A DNA stretch of 19,096 nt from Candidatus Phosphoribacter hodrii. Lineage in GTDB: Bacteria > Actinomycetota > Actinomycetes > Actinomycetales > Dermatophilaceae. Below are positions 1 to 7,313 of the stretch, piece after piece; the first letter of the stretch is position 1, and every line of letters begins with the position of its first letter. The notes below the pieces were generated by a model. That model ran no database searches and was not told the origin of the DNA. It saw only the letters and a list, made by a program, of their open reading frames with translations. Position numbers and translations under genes: made by a program. The stretch spans positions 1 to 19,096 of the forward strand of contig JADJIB010000019.1 of assembly GCA_016707175.1 (NCBI GenBank), written 5' to 3'.

Positions 1-2
1 CC

Positions 3-548
3 CGTGGTGGCGCACGCAATCGTTCTGGCCCCCAATCTGACCCGACCTCGGCCCGCTCAGACCGTCGCGGTTTGTCCTTCACTGCGCTCCCCGCTCACGG
101 CTATGACGGCACCGCGCCGGCGTGGCCCCTGCCGCGTCGCGCCGTGCTCACCTGGCGCACCGAGGGCAAGGAGCGCTGGCAGGAAACTGACCCGGACGCG
201 ACTGAGCAGGTTGCTGAGCGTGAGTCCGAGTTGTGGGTGTGGGCCTGGCGCACTCCGCAGGCGTGGGCGTGGGCTCAACCGTCCGAGTCATGGCGGTTGC
301 ACACCATCGCCATGTGGGTTCGCACCTACGTCCTGTGCGAGTCGTCCGAGGCGTCGGCCGCCGACAAGGGGTCGCTGCATCGCTTCGCTGACCAGATCGG
401 GTTGACGCCTGCCGGGCTCAAGGAGAACGGCTGGGCGATCGCCAAGGATGAGGTCGCCGCGAAGGCTGCCGAGCGGGCCGAACCACGGCCTGAGGGCGAT
501 GATGACGAACTCGCGGCGCGACGGAGGGCCATTGGCGGGACGGCATGA
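3..548 (+). CDS. Terminase small subunit, 5' end outside window
   Basis: This is the DNA-recognition subunit of the packaging motor, which works with the large subunit encoded next. The frame is open to the left edge, so the N-terminus is missing. The upstream residues (RGGARNRSGP, SARSDRRG) already match the typical N-terminal region of actinophage small terminases, so the TTG at 72 is not the true start. Recognisable family segments are WVWAWRTPQAWAW, SESWRLHTIAMWVRTYV, and the C-terminal block SLHRFADQIGLTPAGLKENGW followed by a charged Ala/Glu/Arg tail. The stop overlaps the start of the large terminase by four bases (ATGA), as expected for coupled translation. The assignment rests on family resemblance from memory plus position immediately before the large terminase. 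Confidence 0.85.
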   Translation, partial: RGGARNRSGPQSDPTSARSDRRGLSFTALPAHGYDGTAPAWPLPRRAVLTWRTEGKERWQETDPDATEQVAERESELWVWAWRTPQAWAWAQPSESWRLHTIAMWVRTYVLCESSEASAADKGSLHRFADQIGLTPAGLKENGWAIAKDEVAAKAAERAEPRPEGDDDELAARRRAIGGTA

Positions 549-1639
549 CGCCCGAGTACGTGGTGGACTTCCCGACGCTCGGGTTTCTCTGGTCGGCGTG
601 GAAGCGGCGGCACTGTCGAGTCCCTGACAGGCATCAGCGTGGCGCGCCGTTCGTGGAGTACGACTGGCAGCGGTGGGTTACTGCCAACCGTGGGCGCATT
701 CGCCCTGGCGTCGTGCATGACCCGGACCGCCCGTTGCGGAATCAAGCGTTCGTCTATCGCCGTCACCTCGTGATCGCTCCGCAGAAGACGGGGAAGGGTC
801 CCCAGACGGCGACCGACGCAGCCCTGGCTGCTTGTGGGCCGTCCGAGTTCTGCGGGTGGGCGGCTGAGGGTGACTACTACTCGTGCGCCGATGGCGGGTG
901 TCCGTGCGGTTGGGAGTACGAGTACCTTCCGGGCGAGCCGATGGGAGAGCGTCACCCATCGCCGTTGGTGCAGATCATGGCGACCAGTGAGGACCAGGTG
1001 GACAACATCTGGCGTCCGCTGGTGTCGATGATCCATCTTGGGCCGCTCAAGAAGCTGCTCTTGCCGCGCGAGAACTTCATTCGGGTTGCGAATCTTTCGG
1101 ATGACCCGGACATGGACAGGATCGACCGGATTACCGCATCGGCGCTGTCTCGGCTGGGCAACCCGGTGACTGAGGGATTCTTGGACGAGTCGGGCACCTA
1201 TTTGAAGGCGAACGGTCTGCGGAAGACGGCTGAGACGATCCGCCGAGGTGCCGCAGGCATGGGCGGACGAACGACGGAGACCACGAACCCGTTTGACCCG
1301 GCTCAGGAGTCATACGCACAGGCGTCGTTCGAGTCGCCCCGGCCGGACATCTTCAAGTTCTACCGGAACCCTGATGTTGTTCCCGCGCTTCGCGGGAAGG
1401 ACGGGAAGCCCCTCTCGTACTTGTTGAAGGCCAACCGGCGCAAGATCCACGCCTACGCCTACGCGGGGTCCGATCACGTCAACCTGGACAGCATCGAGGC
1501 CGAGGCCGCCGACCTGATCGGCACCGACCCGGCGCAGGCCGAGCGCTTCTTCGGCAATCGCATCGTCGCCGGCGGCGGGGCTTGGCTCCCGGAGGGCTTG
1601 TGGAGCGCGAGGCGGGCCGATGTGGTTGCCGCCGCCTGA
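545..1639 (+). CDS. Terminase large subunit, N-terminal ATPase part (frame-broken)
   Basis: This is the ATPase domain of the DNA packaging motor. The Walker A-like loop is APQKTGKGP near residue 80 and the Walker B-like segment is GFLDESGTYLK near residue 215. A Cys-containing insert (CADGGCPCGWEYEY) lies between about 115 and 130. This frame runs into a stop at 1639, just after the conserved segment FFGNRIVAGGGAWLPEGLW. The protein continues in the next frame with PPPEPGTSVCGGFDGSD, where the nuclease domain begins. Removing one T of the TT at 1626-1627 joins the two frames as DVVPPPEPGT. The whole gene would be 545 to 2246, about 566 residues, a normal length. A sequencing indel is the simplest explanation; a real mutation cannot be excluded. 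Confidence 0.9.
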   Translation: MTPEYVVDFPTLGFLWSAWKRRHCRVPDRHQRGAPFVEYDWQRWVTANRGRIRPGVVHDPDRPLRNQAFVYRRHLVIAPQKTGKGPQTATDAALAACGPSEFCGWAAEGDYYSCADGGCPCGWEYEYLPGEPMGERHPSPLVQIMATSEDQVDNIWRPLVSMIHLGPLKKLLLPRENFIRVANLSDDPDMDRIDRITASALSRLGNPVTEGFLDESGTYLKANGLRKTAETIRRGAAGMGGRTTETTNPFDPAQESYAQASFESPRPDIFKFYRNPDVVPALRGKDGKPLSYLLKANRRKIHAYAYAGSDHVNLDSIEAEAADLIGTDPAQAERFFGNRIVAGGGAWLPEGLWSARRADVVAAA

Positions 1640-2246
1640 GCCTGGCACGAGCGTCTGTGGTGGCTTCGATGGCTCCGACGTGGACGACTGGACCGCGATC
1701 AAACTGGAGACCAAGCCGGGGCACATCTTCACGCCGCGCTGGGGACCAGACAAGGCCCCGACGATCTGGAAGCCGTCCGACCACGGCGGCGTGATTCCGC
1801 GCCGACAAGTGCGTGATGCGTGGGCCGAACTCGTCGAGGTCTACGACGTGCGCCGCGCCTACTGTGACCCCGGTTTCCACGACGAGAAGTCGTGGGAGAC
1901 CGAGATTGAGGACTGGGCCACGACGTGGCCGCTCGAAGACGGCTCCCCCGACCGCTTCGTCCAGTTCCCGACGAACTCGCAGCGGCGCATGTTCTCAGCG
2001 ATCCGTCGCTTCGAGGCCGACCTGTCCTGGATCACGCACGACGGCTGCCCCATCACTGAGGCGCACATGCGCAACGCCCGGAAGATCCCCGGTCGGAACC
2101 GGACCTACACGTTGGGCAAGCCAACCCCGCACCAGAAGATCGATGCGTCAGTGACCTCGATCATCGCCCACGAGGCCGCCGCCGACGAGCGAGCGGCCGG
2201 ATGGGTCACCCCGGATGCCCACGAGGTCATCTTCTTCACCCGATGA
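1620..2246 (+). CDS. Terminase large subunit, C-terminal nuclease part
   Basis: This is the RNase H-like headful or cos nuclease domain of the large terminase, in a different frame from its ATPase part. Authentic sequence in this frame starts near base 1628, not at the ATG at 1620. The first acidic position is in CGGFDGSDVDDW, followed by KLETKPGHIFTP. A second acidic cluster is AYCDPGFHDEKSWETEIEDW, and the end is ASVTSIIAHEAAADERAAGW. These match the order of metal-binding acidic residues in siphovirus large terminases. The TGA stop at 2244-2246 forms the first bases of the inverted repeat that surrounds the portal start. A separate intact nuclease gene is unlikely because the fragment lacks a ribosome binding site and fits its neighbour exactly. 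Confidence 0.87.
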   Translation: MWLPPPEPGTSVCGGFDGSDVDDWTAIKLETKPGHIFTPRWGPDKAPTIWKPSDHGGVIPRRQVRDAWAELVEVYDVRRAYCDPGFHDEKSWETEIEDWATTWPLEDGSPDRFVQFPTNSQRRMFSAIRRFEADLSWITHDGCPITEAHMRNARKIPGRNRTYTLGKPTPHQKIDASVTSIIAHEAAADERAAGWVTPDAHEVIFFTR

Positions 2247-2276
2247 GAGGAGTTGCCGCGCGTGGAACTCCTCTCA
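2244..2276 (+). promoter_or_regulatory. Portal initiation hairpin, 11-bp perfect inverted repeat
   Basis: TGAGAGGAGTT (2244-2254) is exactly complementary to AACTCCTCTCA (2266-2276). The 11-base loop holds the GTG start of the portal gene at 2262. The left arm contains both the large-terminase stop codon and the only Shine-Dalgarno sequence (GAGGAG), so the folded RNA would hide the ribosome binding site. A ribosome finishing the terminase would open the stem, giving coupled translation. The structure is read directly; the function is inferred. Confidence 0.6.
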
Positions 2277-3632
2277 AGCTCGGTCCTCTCTGACGACGAG
2301 AAGTCGGCGATCAACCGTCTGTCCGCCAAGATCAGGGCCGACGAGAAGCCCCTTGCCCGCCTGAACAATTATTACGAGGGCGAGCAGCGGCTTCGGCACA
2401 TTGGATTGGCCGTGCCGCCCGAGCTGCGGTCGTTCGAGACGGTCATCAACGTGCCCGGCATGGCGGTGACCGAGCCGACGATTCGCCAGTCCCTGCGGGC
2501 GTTCTACAAGGCTGGTGACTCCACCAAGGAAGACCCGGCGCTGCGGGAGGCTTGGGAGGTCAACAACCTCGACAGCGAGTCGACGCTGTGCCACCAAGAG
2601 GAGAAGATCTTCGGCCGCACGTTCGTCACGGTCGGCGCGAACGAGGACGATGACGGGCACCCGCTCATCCGCGTCGAGGACCCCCGTCAGATCGGCTACA
2701 CGGTCGACACCCGGTCGCGGCGCATGGTTGAGATGCTGCGGCTCTACCGTGACGAGGACCGGGCCACCCGCGGCACCCTGCTCCTGCCGAACACCACGGT
2801 TCATGTCTCGCGCGGTCGCAACGGCTGGGCCGTGGATGACCGAGACGACCACGACCTCGGCGTCGTCGCCGCAGTCCTGTTCGCCAACCGTCGCCGTGGC
2901 GGTCAGTTCACGGGCCGGTCGGAGATGTCGGACGTGATCGGGATGACGGACGGCATCGCCCGGATGCTCACCAATATGCAGGTCGGGGCCGAGGGCCACG
3001 CGCTGCCGTCGTACTTCATCACGGGCGCGAAGAAGGAAGACTTCCGCGACCGTGACGGCAAGGACGTGCCCGTGTGGGAGTCCTACCTGACGGCGATCAA
3101 GGCGCTGTCGAATGAGGGAGCGAAGGTCTGGCAGTTCCAGGCCGGCGACCTCAAGAACTTCACCGACGCGATCAACAACATGCTCGCGTGGTGCGCCGCC
3201 TCACTCGGTCTGCCGACCCGGTATGCCGGGCAGCAGAGCGTCAACCCTGCCGCCGAGGGTGCGATCCGCGCTGACGAGGCGCGACTCGTCGGACGCGTGG
3301 ACGCCATGAACCGCTTCGATGGCGACTCGTGGGCATGGGTCATGGGCCTCTATGAGCGGTTCCGCACCGGCGACTGGCCGCAGGCCAACTCCATCCGCGT
3401 GATCTGGCGCGACCCGGCCACGATGACCACGGCGCAGATCGCAGACGCTGCGGTCAAGATGCGGCAGGTCGGCGCTCTCTCGGTCGAGGGCCTGTGGGAC
3501 ATGCTCGGCTGGGACGAGGCACGCAAGCGTCAGGAGCGCGAGCGCTTGTCCGCTGAGCAGGTCGCTGACCCGATCGTCGCCGCGACCCGCAACCTCGCCG
3601 CAGGGACCGGCAATGCTCCGGTCAACGGCTGA
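2262..3632 (+). CDS. Portal protein (SPP1 gp6-type)
   Basis: This is the dodecameric ring at the capsid vertex through which DNA enters and leaves. At about 456 residues it has the usual length for the SPP1 gp6 family. Typical segments are LNNYYEGEQRL near the N-terminus, the VINVPGMAV stretch, YFITGAKKEDF, FQAGDLKNFTDAINN, and LGLPTRYAGQQSVNPAAEGAIRADE in the crown/clip half. The GTG at 2262 is preferred because the GAGGAG at 2247-2252 is nine bases upstream. The alternative TTG at 2253 would touch the ribosome binding site. The stop overlaps the next gene by 20 bases. The frame is intact. Confidence 0.92.
   Translation: MELLSSSVLSDDEKSAINRLSAKIRADEKPLARLNNYYEGEQRLRHIGLAVPPELRSFETVINVPGMAVTEPTIRQSLRAFYKAGDSTKEDPALREAWEVNNLDSESTLCHQEEKIFGRTFVTVGANEDDDGHPLIRVEDPRQIGYTVDTRSRRMVEMLRLYRDEDRATRGTLLLPNTTVHVSRGRNGWAVDDRDDHDLGVVAAVLFANRRRGGQFTGRSEMSDVIGMTDGIARMLTNMQVGAEGHALPSYFITGAKKEDFRDRDGKDVPVWESYLTAIKALSNEGAKVWQFQAGDLKNFTDAINNMLAWCAASLGLPTRYAGQQSVNPAAEGAIRADEARLVGRVDAMNRFDGDSWAWVMGLYERFRTGDWPQANSIRVIWRDPATMTTAQIADAAVKMRQVGALSVEGLWDMLGWDEARKRQERERLSAEQVADPIVAATRNLAAGTGNAPVNG
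3605..3623 (+). promoter_or_regulatory. Small hairpin presenting the MuF start codon
   Basis: GACCGG (3605-3610) pairs with CCGGTC (3618-3623) around the seven-base loop CAATGCT, which contains the ATG of the MuF-like gene. The start lies inside the end of the portal gene, so a short stem here could affect re-initiation. A 6-bp stem is not rare in GC-rich DNA, so confidence is modest. Confidence 0.35.
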
Positions 3633-4536
3633 TCACGCCCGAGCACAGCAGCGTCTCATCGCGGTCACTGCCGCGGCGGTGCGTCGCGAGTGGGACTCGA
3701 TCGGCTCGGACTTCGACGGCGGCTGGCTGAGGGTCGGTCCTCGGATCGTCGCCCTCATGACTGCCGCGCAGATCGGCGCGGCCCGTGACGGGTCGGCCTA
3801 CGTCGGCCAAGCGCTGGCTGAGCAGCGGATCACGTCGACCCCGAGCGGTGCCGTCAACGTCAGCGCACTGACTGGGGCATACAGCGTTGACGGGCAGTTG
3901 GTCGGGGACCTCGATTCGACCCTCTACGGGGCCGTAGTCCACGCCCGCTCTGGGCTGGCTGAGTCGCTCGGGGATCGCCTCGCGCGCGGCCGGTCATGGC
4001 TGGACATGATGACGGTGACGCAGGTCGGGGACGCAGGCCGCGCCGCCACCGGCGTCGGAATCGCCGCCCGCCCGCGGATCCGCTACGTGCGCATGGTCAA
4101 CCCTGGCTGCTGCCAACGCTGTGCGGTGCTCGCTGGTAAGGCATCCAAGGACATCGCGTTCCCCCGCCACCCGGGCTGTCTCTGCCGAGCCGTGCCGACC
4201 GGCGACGGATCCACTCACGGTCTCGTCGAGGCGATCGAGCCCGGCGACGTCCGCGACCTCACCAAGGCGCAGCGGCAGGCCATCGCCGATGGGGCCGACA
4301 TGAACCAGGTCATCAACTCGCACCGCGTCTACGTGTCCCGCGAGGGCATCTACACGCCAGCCCGAAACGGGATGACCACCACCGAGGGCACGACCCGCCG
4401 AGGCATCGCAGGCAAGCGCCTGGGAGCCGAGCCGAAGGGCCGTGCCCAGCGGCTGAGCCCCGAGGGCGTCTACGCGACCGCCCGCAATCGAGAGGAAGCG
4501 CTCGTGCTGCTCAAGCAGCACGGCTACCTCATCTAG
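3613..4536 (+). CDS. MuF-like minor head protein / capsid maturation protein
   Basis: This is a 307-residue head morphogenesis protein of the kind that follows the portal in many actinophages, often labelled MuF-like or capsid maturation protease. The diagnostic region is near residues 150-200: RYVRMVNPGCCQRCAVLAGK, then FPRHPGCLCRAVP, with Cys/His positions typical of this group. The C-terminus (AQRLSPEGVYATA, then REEALVLLKQHGYLI) matches the usual family ending. The ATG at 3613 lies inside the end of the portal gene. I see no classical protease triad, so the protease label is family usage rather than something shown here. No extra toxin domain is appended at the C-terminus, unlike some MuF proteins. 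Confidence 0.85.
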   Translation: MLRSTADHARAQQRLIAVTAAAVRREWDSIGSDFDGGWLRVGPRIVALMTAAQIGAARDGSAYVGQALAEQRITSTPSGAVNVSALTGAYSVDGQLVGDLDSTLYGAVVHARSGLAESLGDRLARGRSWLDMMTVTQVGDAGRAATGVGIAARPRIRYVRMVNPGCCQRCAVLAGKASKDIAFPRHPGCLCRAVPTGDGSTHGLVEAIEPGDVRDLTKAQRQAIADGADMNQVINSHRVYVSREGIYTPARNGMTTTEGTTRRGIAGKRLGAEPKGRAQRLSPEGVYATARNREEALVLLKQHGYLI

Positions 4537-4586
4537 ACCATCCCGTGCGGCGCAAGGCCGATGGGACCAACCTCCACGGAGGACCG

Positions 4587-5198
4587 ATGCCGAAGCGCAT
4601 CCGCAAGTACGGCGTTCCGTTCGGCCTCGCGCCGTTCGGTCCGCTCAGCACGACCGAGGGAGAGCCCGCGGGAGGCGGCTCACTGAAGGTCGAAGAGAAG
4701 CCGGATGCCGGAACCGAGGGCGCAAAGCCCGAGGGCGGCAAGGCCGACGACGAGTGGCGCTCGAAGTTCGAGGGTCAGCAGAAGGTCAACCGCGACCTAG
4801 AGACCAAACTCAACGGCATCCGGGACGCGCTCAAGGTCGCCGCTGGTGTCGATGACAAGAAGGCTGACGACTCCGACGTGATCGCCGCCGTGCGCGACGA
4901 ACTCGCCGGGTTGCGTCACGAGAACGCGGTCGAGAAGGCCGCGCGCCGTCACGGGATCACCGATGACGACGACCTCAAGATTCTGGCGGCCGCAACGGAC
5001 GCCGAAGCGATGGAGATCCTCGCCGCGCGATTGGCCCCCAAGGCCGACGAAGGCGACACCAAGACCAAGCCGGGCAAGCCGGGAACCCCCAAGCCGGACC
5101 CCTCACAGGGCAGGGGCGGGGGCGGGGCCGTGCGCCCCACCAGCGTCACGCAGGTCATGGATGACCGACGCGCGGCGCGCGCCAAGACCACCACCTGA
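4587..5198 (+). CDS. Capsid scaffolding protein
   Basis: This is a 203-residue acidic, Lys/Glu/Asp-rich protein expected to guide assembly of the major capsid protein and then leave the head. A likely coiled coil (EGQQKVNRDLETKLNGIRDALKV) lies in the first half, followed by AARRHGITDDDDLKILAAATDAEAMEILAARLA. A low-complexity Lys/Pro/Gly stretch and a basic C-terminus (DDRRAARAKTTT) follow, typical of the capsid-binding end of scaffolds. The ATG at 4587 is preferred because GGAGG lies at 4578-4582. A GTG at 4545 is in frame and would add 14 residues, but has no ribosome binding site. CCTC at 4571-4574 could pair with GAGG at 4579-4582. The call rests on composition and position. Confidence 0.8.
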   Translation: MPKRIRKYGVPFGLAPFGPLSTTEGEPAGGGSLKVEEKPDAGTEGAKPEGGKADDEWRSKFEGQQKVNRDLETKLNGIRDALKVAAGVDDKKADDSDVIAAVRDELAGLRHENAVEKAARRHGITDDDDLKILAAATDAEAMEILAARLAPKADEGDTKTKPGKPGTPKPDPSQGRGGGGAVRPTSVTQVMDDRRAARAKTTT

Positions 5199-5199
5199 A

Positions 5200-5214
5200 T
5201 CTCCTGAGAGGAGA
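5200..5214 (+). promoter_or_regulatory. Hairpin containing the decoration-gene ribosome binding site
   Basis: TCTCCT (5200-5205) and AGGAGA (5209-5214) form a perfect 6-bp stem with a three-base GAG loop. The right arm is the Shine-Dalgarno sequence of the decoration gene, six bases before its ATG at 5220. Folding would occlude the site. Confidence 0.45.
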
Positions 5215-5219
5215 ACCCA

Positions 5220-5594
5220 ATGCCCGGTCTCACGACCTCCACCTACGGCACTGGCGACTACTCCTGGCTGCTCAACACGGACGGCCTCGATGCCGCCGTG
5301 ACGGGCGTCCTGGACGTCTCCACGTTCGTGGCTGGCACGCACTACCCGAACGGCTACTTCCCGAGCGGACTCCCTGTCCGCATCGACGACCGCGACGTCA
5401 TCCGCCCCTGGGCCGACGTTGTCGGCGCGCGCCTCGGCTTCCTCAAGGGCGACGTCAAGACGGATGGCGTCGAGGACGTCAACTGCGCGGTCGTCGTCCG
5501 GGGCAACGTCAAGACGGCGAAGGTCGTGGCGATCCTCGCCAGCTTCGTCGTGCCCACCACCGCGGCCCAGCCGCAGTTCGCCTACTGGAGCTGA
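5220..5594 (+). CDS. Head decoration protein (lambda gpD-like)
   Basis: This 124-residue protein lies directly before the major capsid gene, the position of decoration proteins such as lambda gpD, which cap the capsid surface. It starts MPGLTTSTYGTGDYSW and contains YFPSGLPVRIDDRDV, a glycine/proline β-rich core resembling the gpD family, then GARLGFLKGDVKTDG and NCAVVVRGNVKTAKV. The ATG at 5220 follows AGGAG with six-base spacing. High expression would be expected. Similarity to gpD is from memory and is not strong at the residue level, so part of the call rests on gene order. Confidence 0.75.
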   Translation: MPGLTTSTYGTGDYSWLLNTDGLDAAVTGVLDVSTFVAGTHYPNGYFPSGLPVRIDDRDVIRPWADVVGARLGFLKGDVKTDGVEDVNCAVVVRGNVKTAKVVAILASFVVPTTAAQPQFAYWS

Positions 5595-5600
5595 TGACCC

Positions 5601-6638
5601 ATGCCTCTGTGGACTGACCTCATGACCCCCGTCGAGGCGACGGGCATCGCGCGCGATGAGCAGTACCTCATCGAGCAGAGCAAGGGCGGCACCCTCGCCC
5701 GCTACCTGCCGAACGTGTTCGTCGACAGCGACCACGTTCGGTTCTACCCGGGCTCGTCGGGTCTCGTGGACGTCGCGGCCTACCGCGAGTTCAACGCTCC
5801 CCCGGAGATCGGGAAGGGCCAGGGACTCGTCCGCAAGACGATCGACCTGCCCTCGATCGCCCGCAACGAGCCGATCGACGAGATGACCCAGAAGGAACTG
5901 GCTCGCCTCTCCGACGACCGGATCCGCAAGAGCATCGAGGCGGCCATTCGCCGCAACGTGCAGGCCATCTCCTCGCGCCAGGAACTGACGCGTGGCATCG
6001 CCATCGAGCAGGGCAAGGTCGTCGTCGACACCGAGAACGTCTGGATCAACGACGACTACGGCCGCAACGCCGCGCTGACCATCACGGCCGCTGCGCTCTG
6101 GTCGACGGCTGGCGTGGATCGGATCACGGCCATGAACGCCTGGCTGGACGTCTACAAGACGTACAACAACGGCGCGCTTCCTGGAGCGGTGGTCATGGGC
6201 TCGACTGCGTGGGCCGCGTACGCTTCCGGCTCGCAGTTCGCGACGGCCCTGGTTGGTGGCGCGACCCGCCCCGGCCTCAAGGCCGAGATCCTGGCGCTGG
6301 CTGAGTCGGCGGGCATCCCGCCGATCGAGGTCTACGACCGCTCGGTCTCGGTCAACGGCGTCACGACGAAGGTCTTGTCCTCGAACAAGATCTACTTCCT
6401 GCCCGAGGCGGTCGCTCCGGACGACCAGAACGGGTCGCTCCTCGGCGCGACCTACTGGGGCCGCACGGTCTCTGCGGGCTTCGACTCGTGGGACATCCAG
6501 CCCGACGAGCAGCCGGGCATCGTCTGCGGCGTCTTCAAGGAGGACTCGGTTGGGTCCTCCATCGAGGTGCAGGGCGACAGCATCGGAGAGCCGGTGCTGG
6601 CCAACGCCAACGCCTCGATGACCATCACGGTGGTCTGA
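5601..6638 (+). CDS. Major capsid protein (lambda gpE-type)
   Basis: This 345-residue protein is the main shell subunit, belonging to the phage major capsid protein E group with the HK97 fold. Supporting segments are MPLWTDLMTPVEATGIARDE, the NEPIDEMTQKELARLSDDR helix, the NAWLDVYKTYNNG and VVMGSTAWAAY region, and IYFLPEAVAP followed by GATYWGRTVSAG. The end is PGIVCGVFKEDSVGSSIEVQG. The order decoration, capsid, adaptor is that of lambda-type head clusters. GGAG lies ten bases upstream of the ATG. The frame is intact over the full length. Confidence 0.93.
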   Translation: MPLWTDLMTPVEATGIARDEQYLIEQSKGGTLARYLPNVFVDSDHVRFYPGSSGLVDVAAYREFNAPPEIGKGQGLVRKTIDLPSIARNEPIDEMTQKELARLSDDRIRKSIEAAIRRNVQAISSRQELTRGIAIEQGKVVVDTENVWINDDYGRNAALTITAAALWSTAGVDRITAMNAWLDVYKTYNNGALPGAVVMGSTAWAAYASGSQFATALVGGATRPGLKAEILALAESAGIPPIEVYDRSVSVNGVTTKVLSSNKIYFLPEAVAPDDQNGSLLGATYWGRTVSAGFDSWDIQPDEQPGIVCGVFKEDSVGSSIEVQGDSIGEPVLANANASMTITVV

Positions 6639-6639
6639 C

Positions 6640-6840
6640 ATGGCGACGGTCAACGCAACCACGATCGTCCGCAAGGGGTACGAGGCTGTCGTGCTCCTGG
6701 CTGGCGACGAGATCCCCGAGTGGGCCGCCGACCAGGTTGGCGACCACCTCATCAAGGCCGACGACGAGAAGCCCGCCGACGACGCGGACGACTCCGAGGC
6801 CGACGACGAGAAGCCCGCGCCGAAGCGCGCTCGGGCCTGA
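6640..6840 (+). CDS. Small acidic protein of the head cluster
   Basis: This is a 66-residue protein between capsid and adaptor. The first 38 residues look folded (ATTIVRKGYEAVVLLAGDEI, then WAADQVGDHLI). The rest is an acidic, disordered tail with the motif ADDEKPA twice, ending in PKRARA. Small proteins with a conserved start and a charged tail are common at this spot in actinophages; I do not know a function. It starts one base after the capsid stop, without a strong ribosome binding site, so it is probably translated by coupling. Confidence 0.72.
   Translation: MATVNATTIVRKGYEAVVLLAGDEIPEWAADQVGDHLIKADDEKPADDADDSEADDEKPAPKRARA
6756..6818 (+). repeat. Two copies of a 21-base direct repeat
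   Basis: The 21 bases at 6756-6776 recur exactly at 6798-6818 in the same frame, producing the duplicated ADDEKPA motif in the acidic tail. This looks like a recent internal duplication. Confidence 0.8.
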
Positions 6841-6844
6841 TGTA

Positions 6845-6906
6845 GGGAGGAGACGCCGTGACGACCACGACCGATGACGTCGCGACCACGCTCGGCGTCT
6901 CCTCCC
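6845..6906 (+). promoter_or_regulatory. Adaptor initiation hairpin, 14-bp perfect inverted repeat
   Basis: GGGAGGAGACGCCG (6845-6858) is exactly complementary to CGGCGTCTCCTCCC (6893-6906). The left arm is the strong ribosome binding site of the adaptor gene and runs into its GTG start at 6858. The right arm lies in codons 12-17. The 34-base loop carries the first codons. This is the longest inverted repeat I found around any gene start here and would strongly occlude initiation. The complementarity is seen directly; a regulatory role is inferred. Confidence 0.68.
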
Positions 6907-7283
6907 CCACCGACCTCCAGGTCTCCCAGTGGGAACTGTGGATCGGTGACGCGACCCGCGCTATCGACCGCTGGGCCGAACGCAACGGCTACACAGGGCT
7001 GCTCAACGCGGCCGATGTCGATTACGTCGTCCGCGAGGCCGTAGCCGCCAAGCGGCCGGACAATGCGACCCAGGTCGAGGTCGCCGTCGATGACGGGCGC
7101 GTGTCTCGCCGGTATGAGTCTGGGGCGGGGCAGATCACGATCTTGCCGGAGTGGCTGGATCTCCTGACCCCCGCGACTGCGACGACTGGTGGCGCGTTCT
7201 CGATCCGCCCGACATCGACCCCGGACACGTATGCCGCCCGTGCGGAGCGTGCGTGCGCGGCTGGCTACGAGCGGCGCTGGTGA
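6858..7283 (+). CDS. Head-to-tail adaptor protein
   Basis: This 141-residue protein is the first connector after the capsid, of the HK97 gp6 / SPP1 gp15 type, expected to bind beneath the portal. It has the usual helical pattern: VATTLGVSSPTDLQVSQWELW, IDRWAERNGYTGLLNAADVDYVV, then EAVAAKRPD. A β-hairpin segment follows (VAVDDGRVSRRYESGAGQITI, ending LPEWLDLL). GGGAGGAG precedes the GTG start by five bases, inside a 14-bp inverted repeat. The stop overlaps the next start by one base (TGATG). The family call comes from position and helix/hairpin order. Confidence 0.8.
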   Translation: MTTTTDDVATTLGVSSPTDLQVSQWELWIGDATRAIDRWAERNGYTGLLNAADVDYVVREAVAAKRPDNATQVEVAVDDGRVSRRYESGAGQITILPEWLDLLTPATATTGGAFSIRPTSTPDTYAARAERACAAGYERRW

Positions 7284-7313
7284 TGGACCTCGGCGCAGAC
7301 ATCGCCGCCGCTC
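7269..7313 (+). promoter_or_regulatory. Inverted repeat around the stopper start
   Basis: GAGCGGCG (7269-7276) is complementary to CGCCGCTC (7306-7313), with a 29-base loop containing the ATG at 7283. An 8-bp all-match stem could arise by chance in this GC-rich DNA, but it follows the same pattern as the hairpins at neighbouring starts. Confidence 0.35.

Noticed and set aside
1600..1660. Intein, intron or programmed frameshift in the large terminase
   Set aside because: There is no inserted sequence, slippery site or intein motif; one extra base explains the break and the flanking residues join directly.
5103..6755. A 550-codon open frame on the minus strand opposite the scaffold, decoration and capsid genes
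   Set aside because: It mirrors plus-strand genes with clear families, is Arg/Asp/Gly/Val-rich as expected for a GC-rich antisense shadow, and matches no recognisable protein.
7151..7282. Extended N-terminus for the stopper protein
   Set aside because: The upstream residues are a shadow of the adaptor gene; the ATG overlapping the adaptor stop gives the family-typical length.
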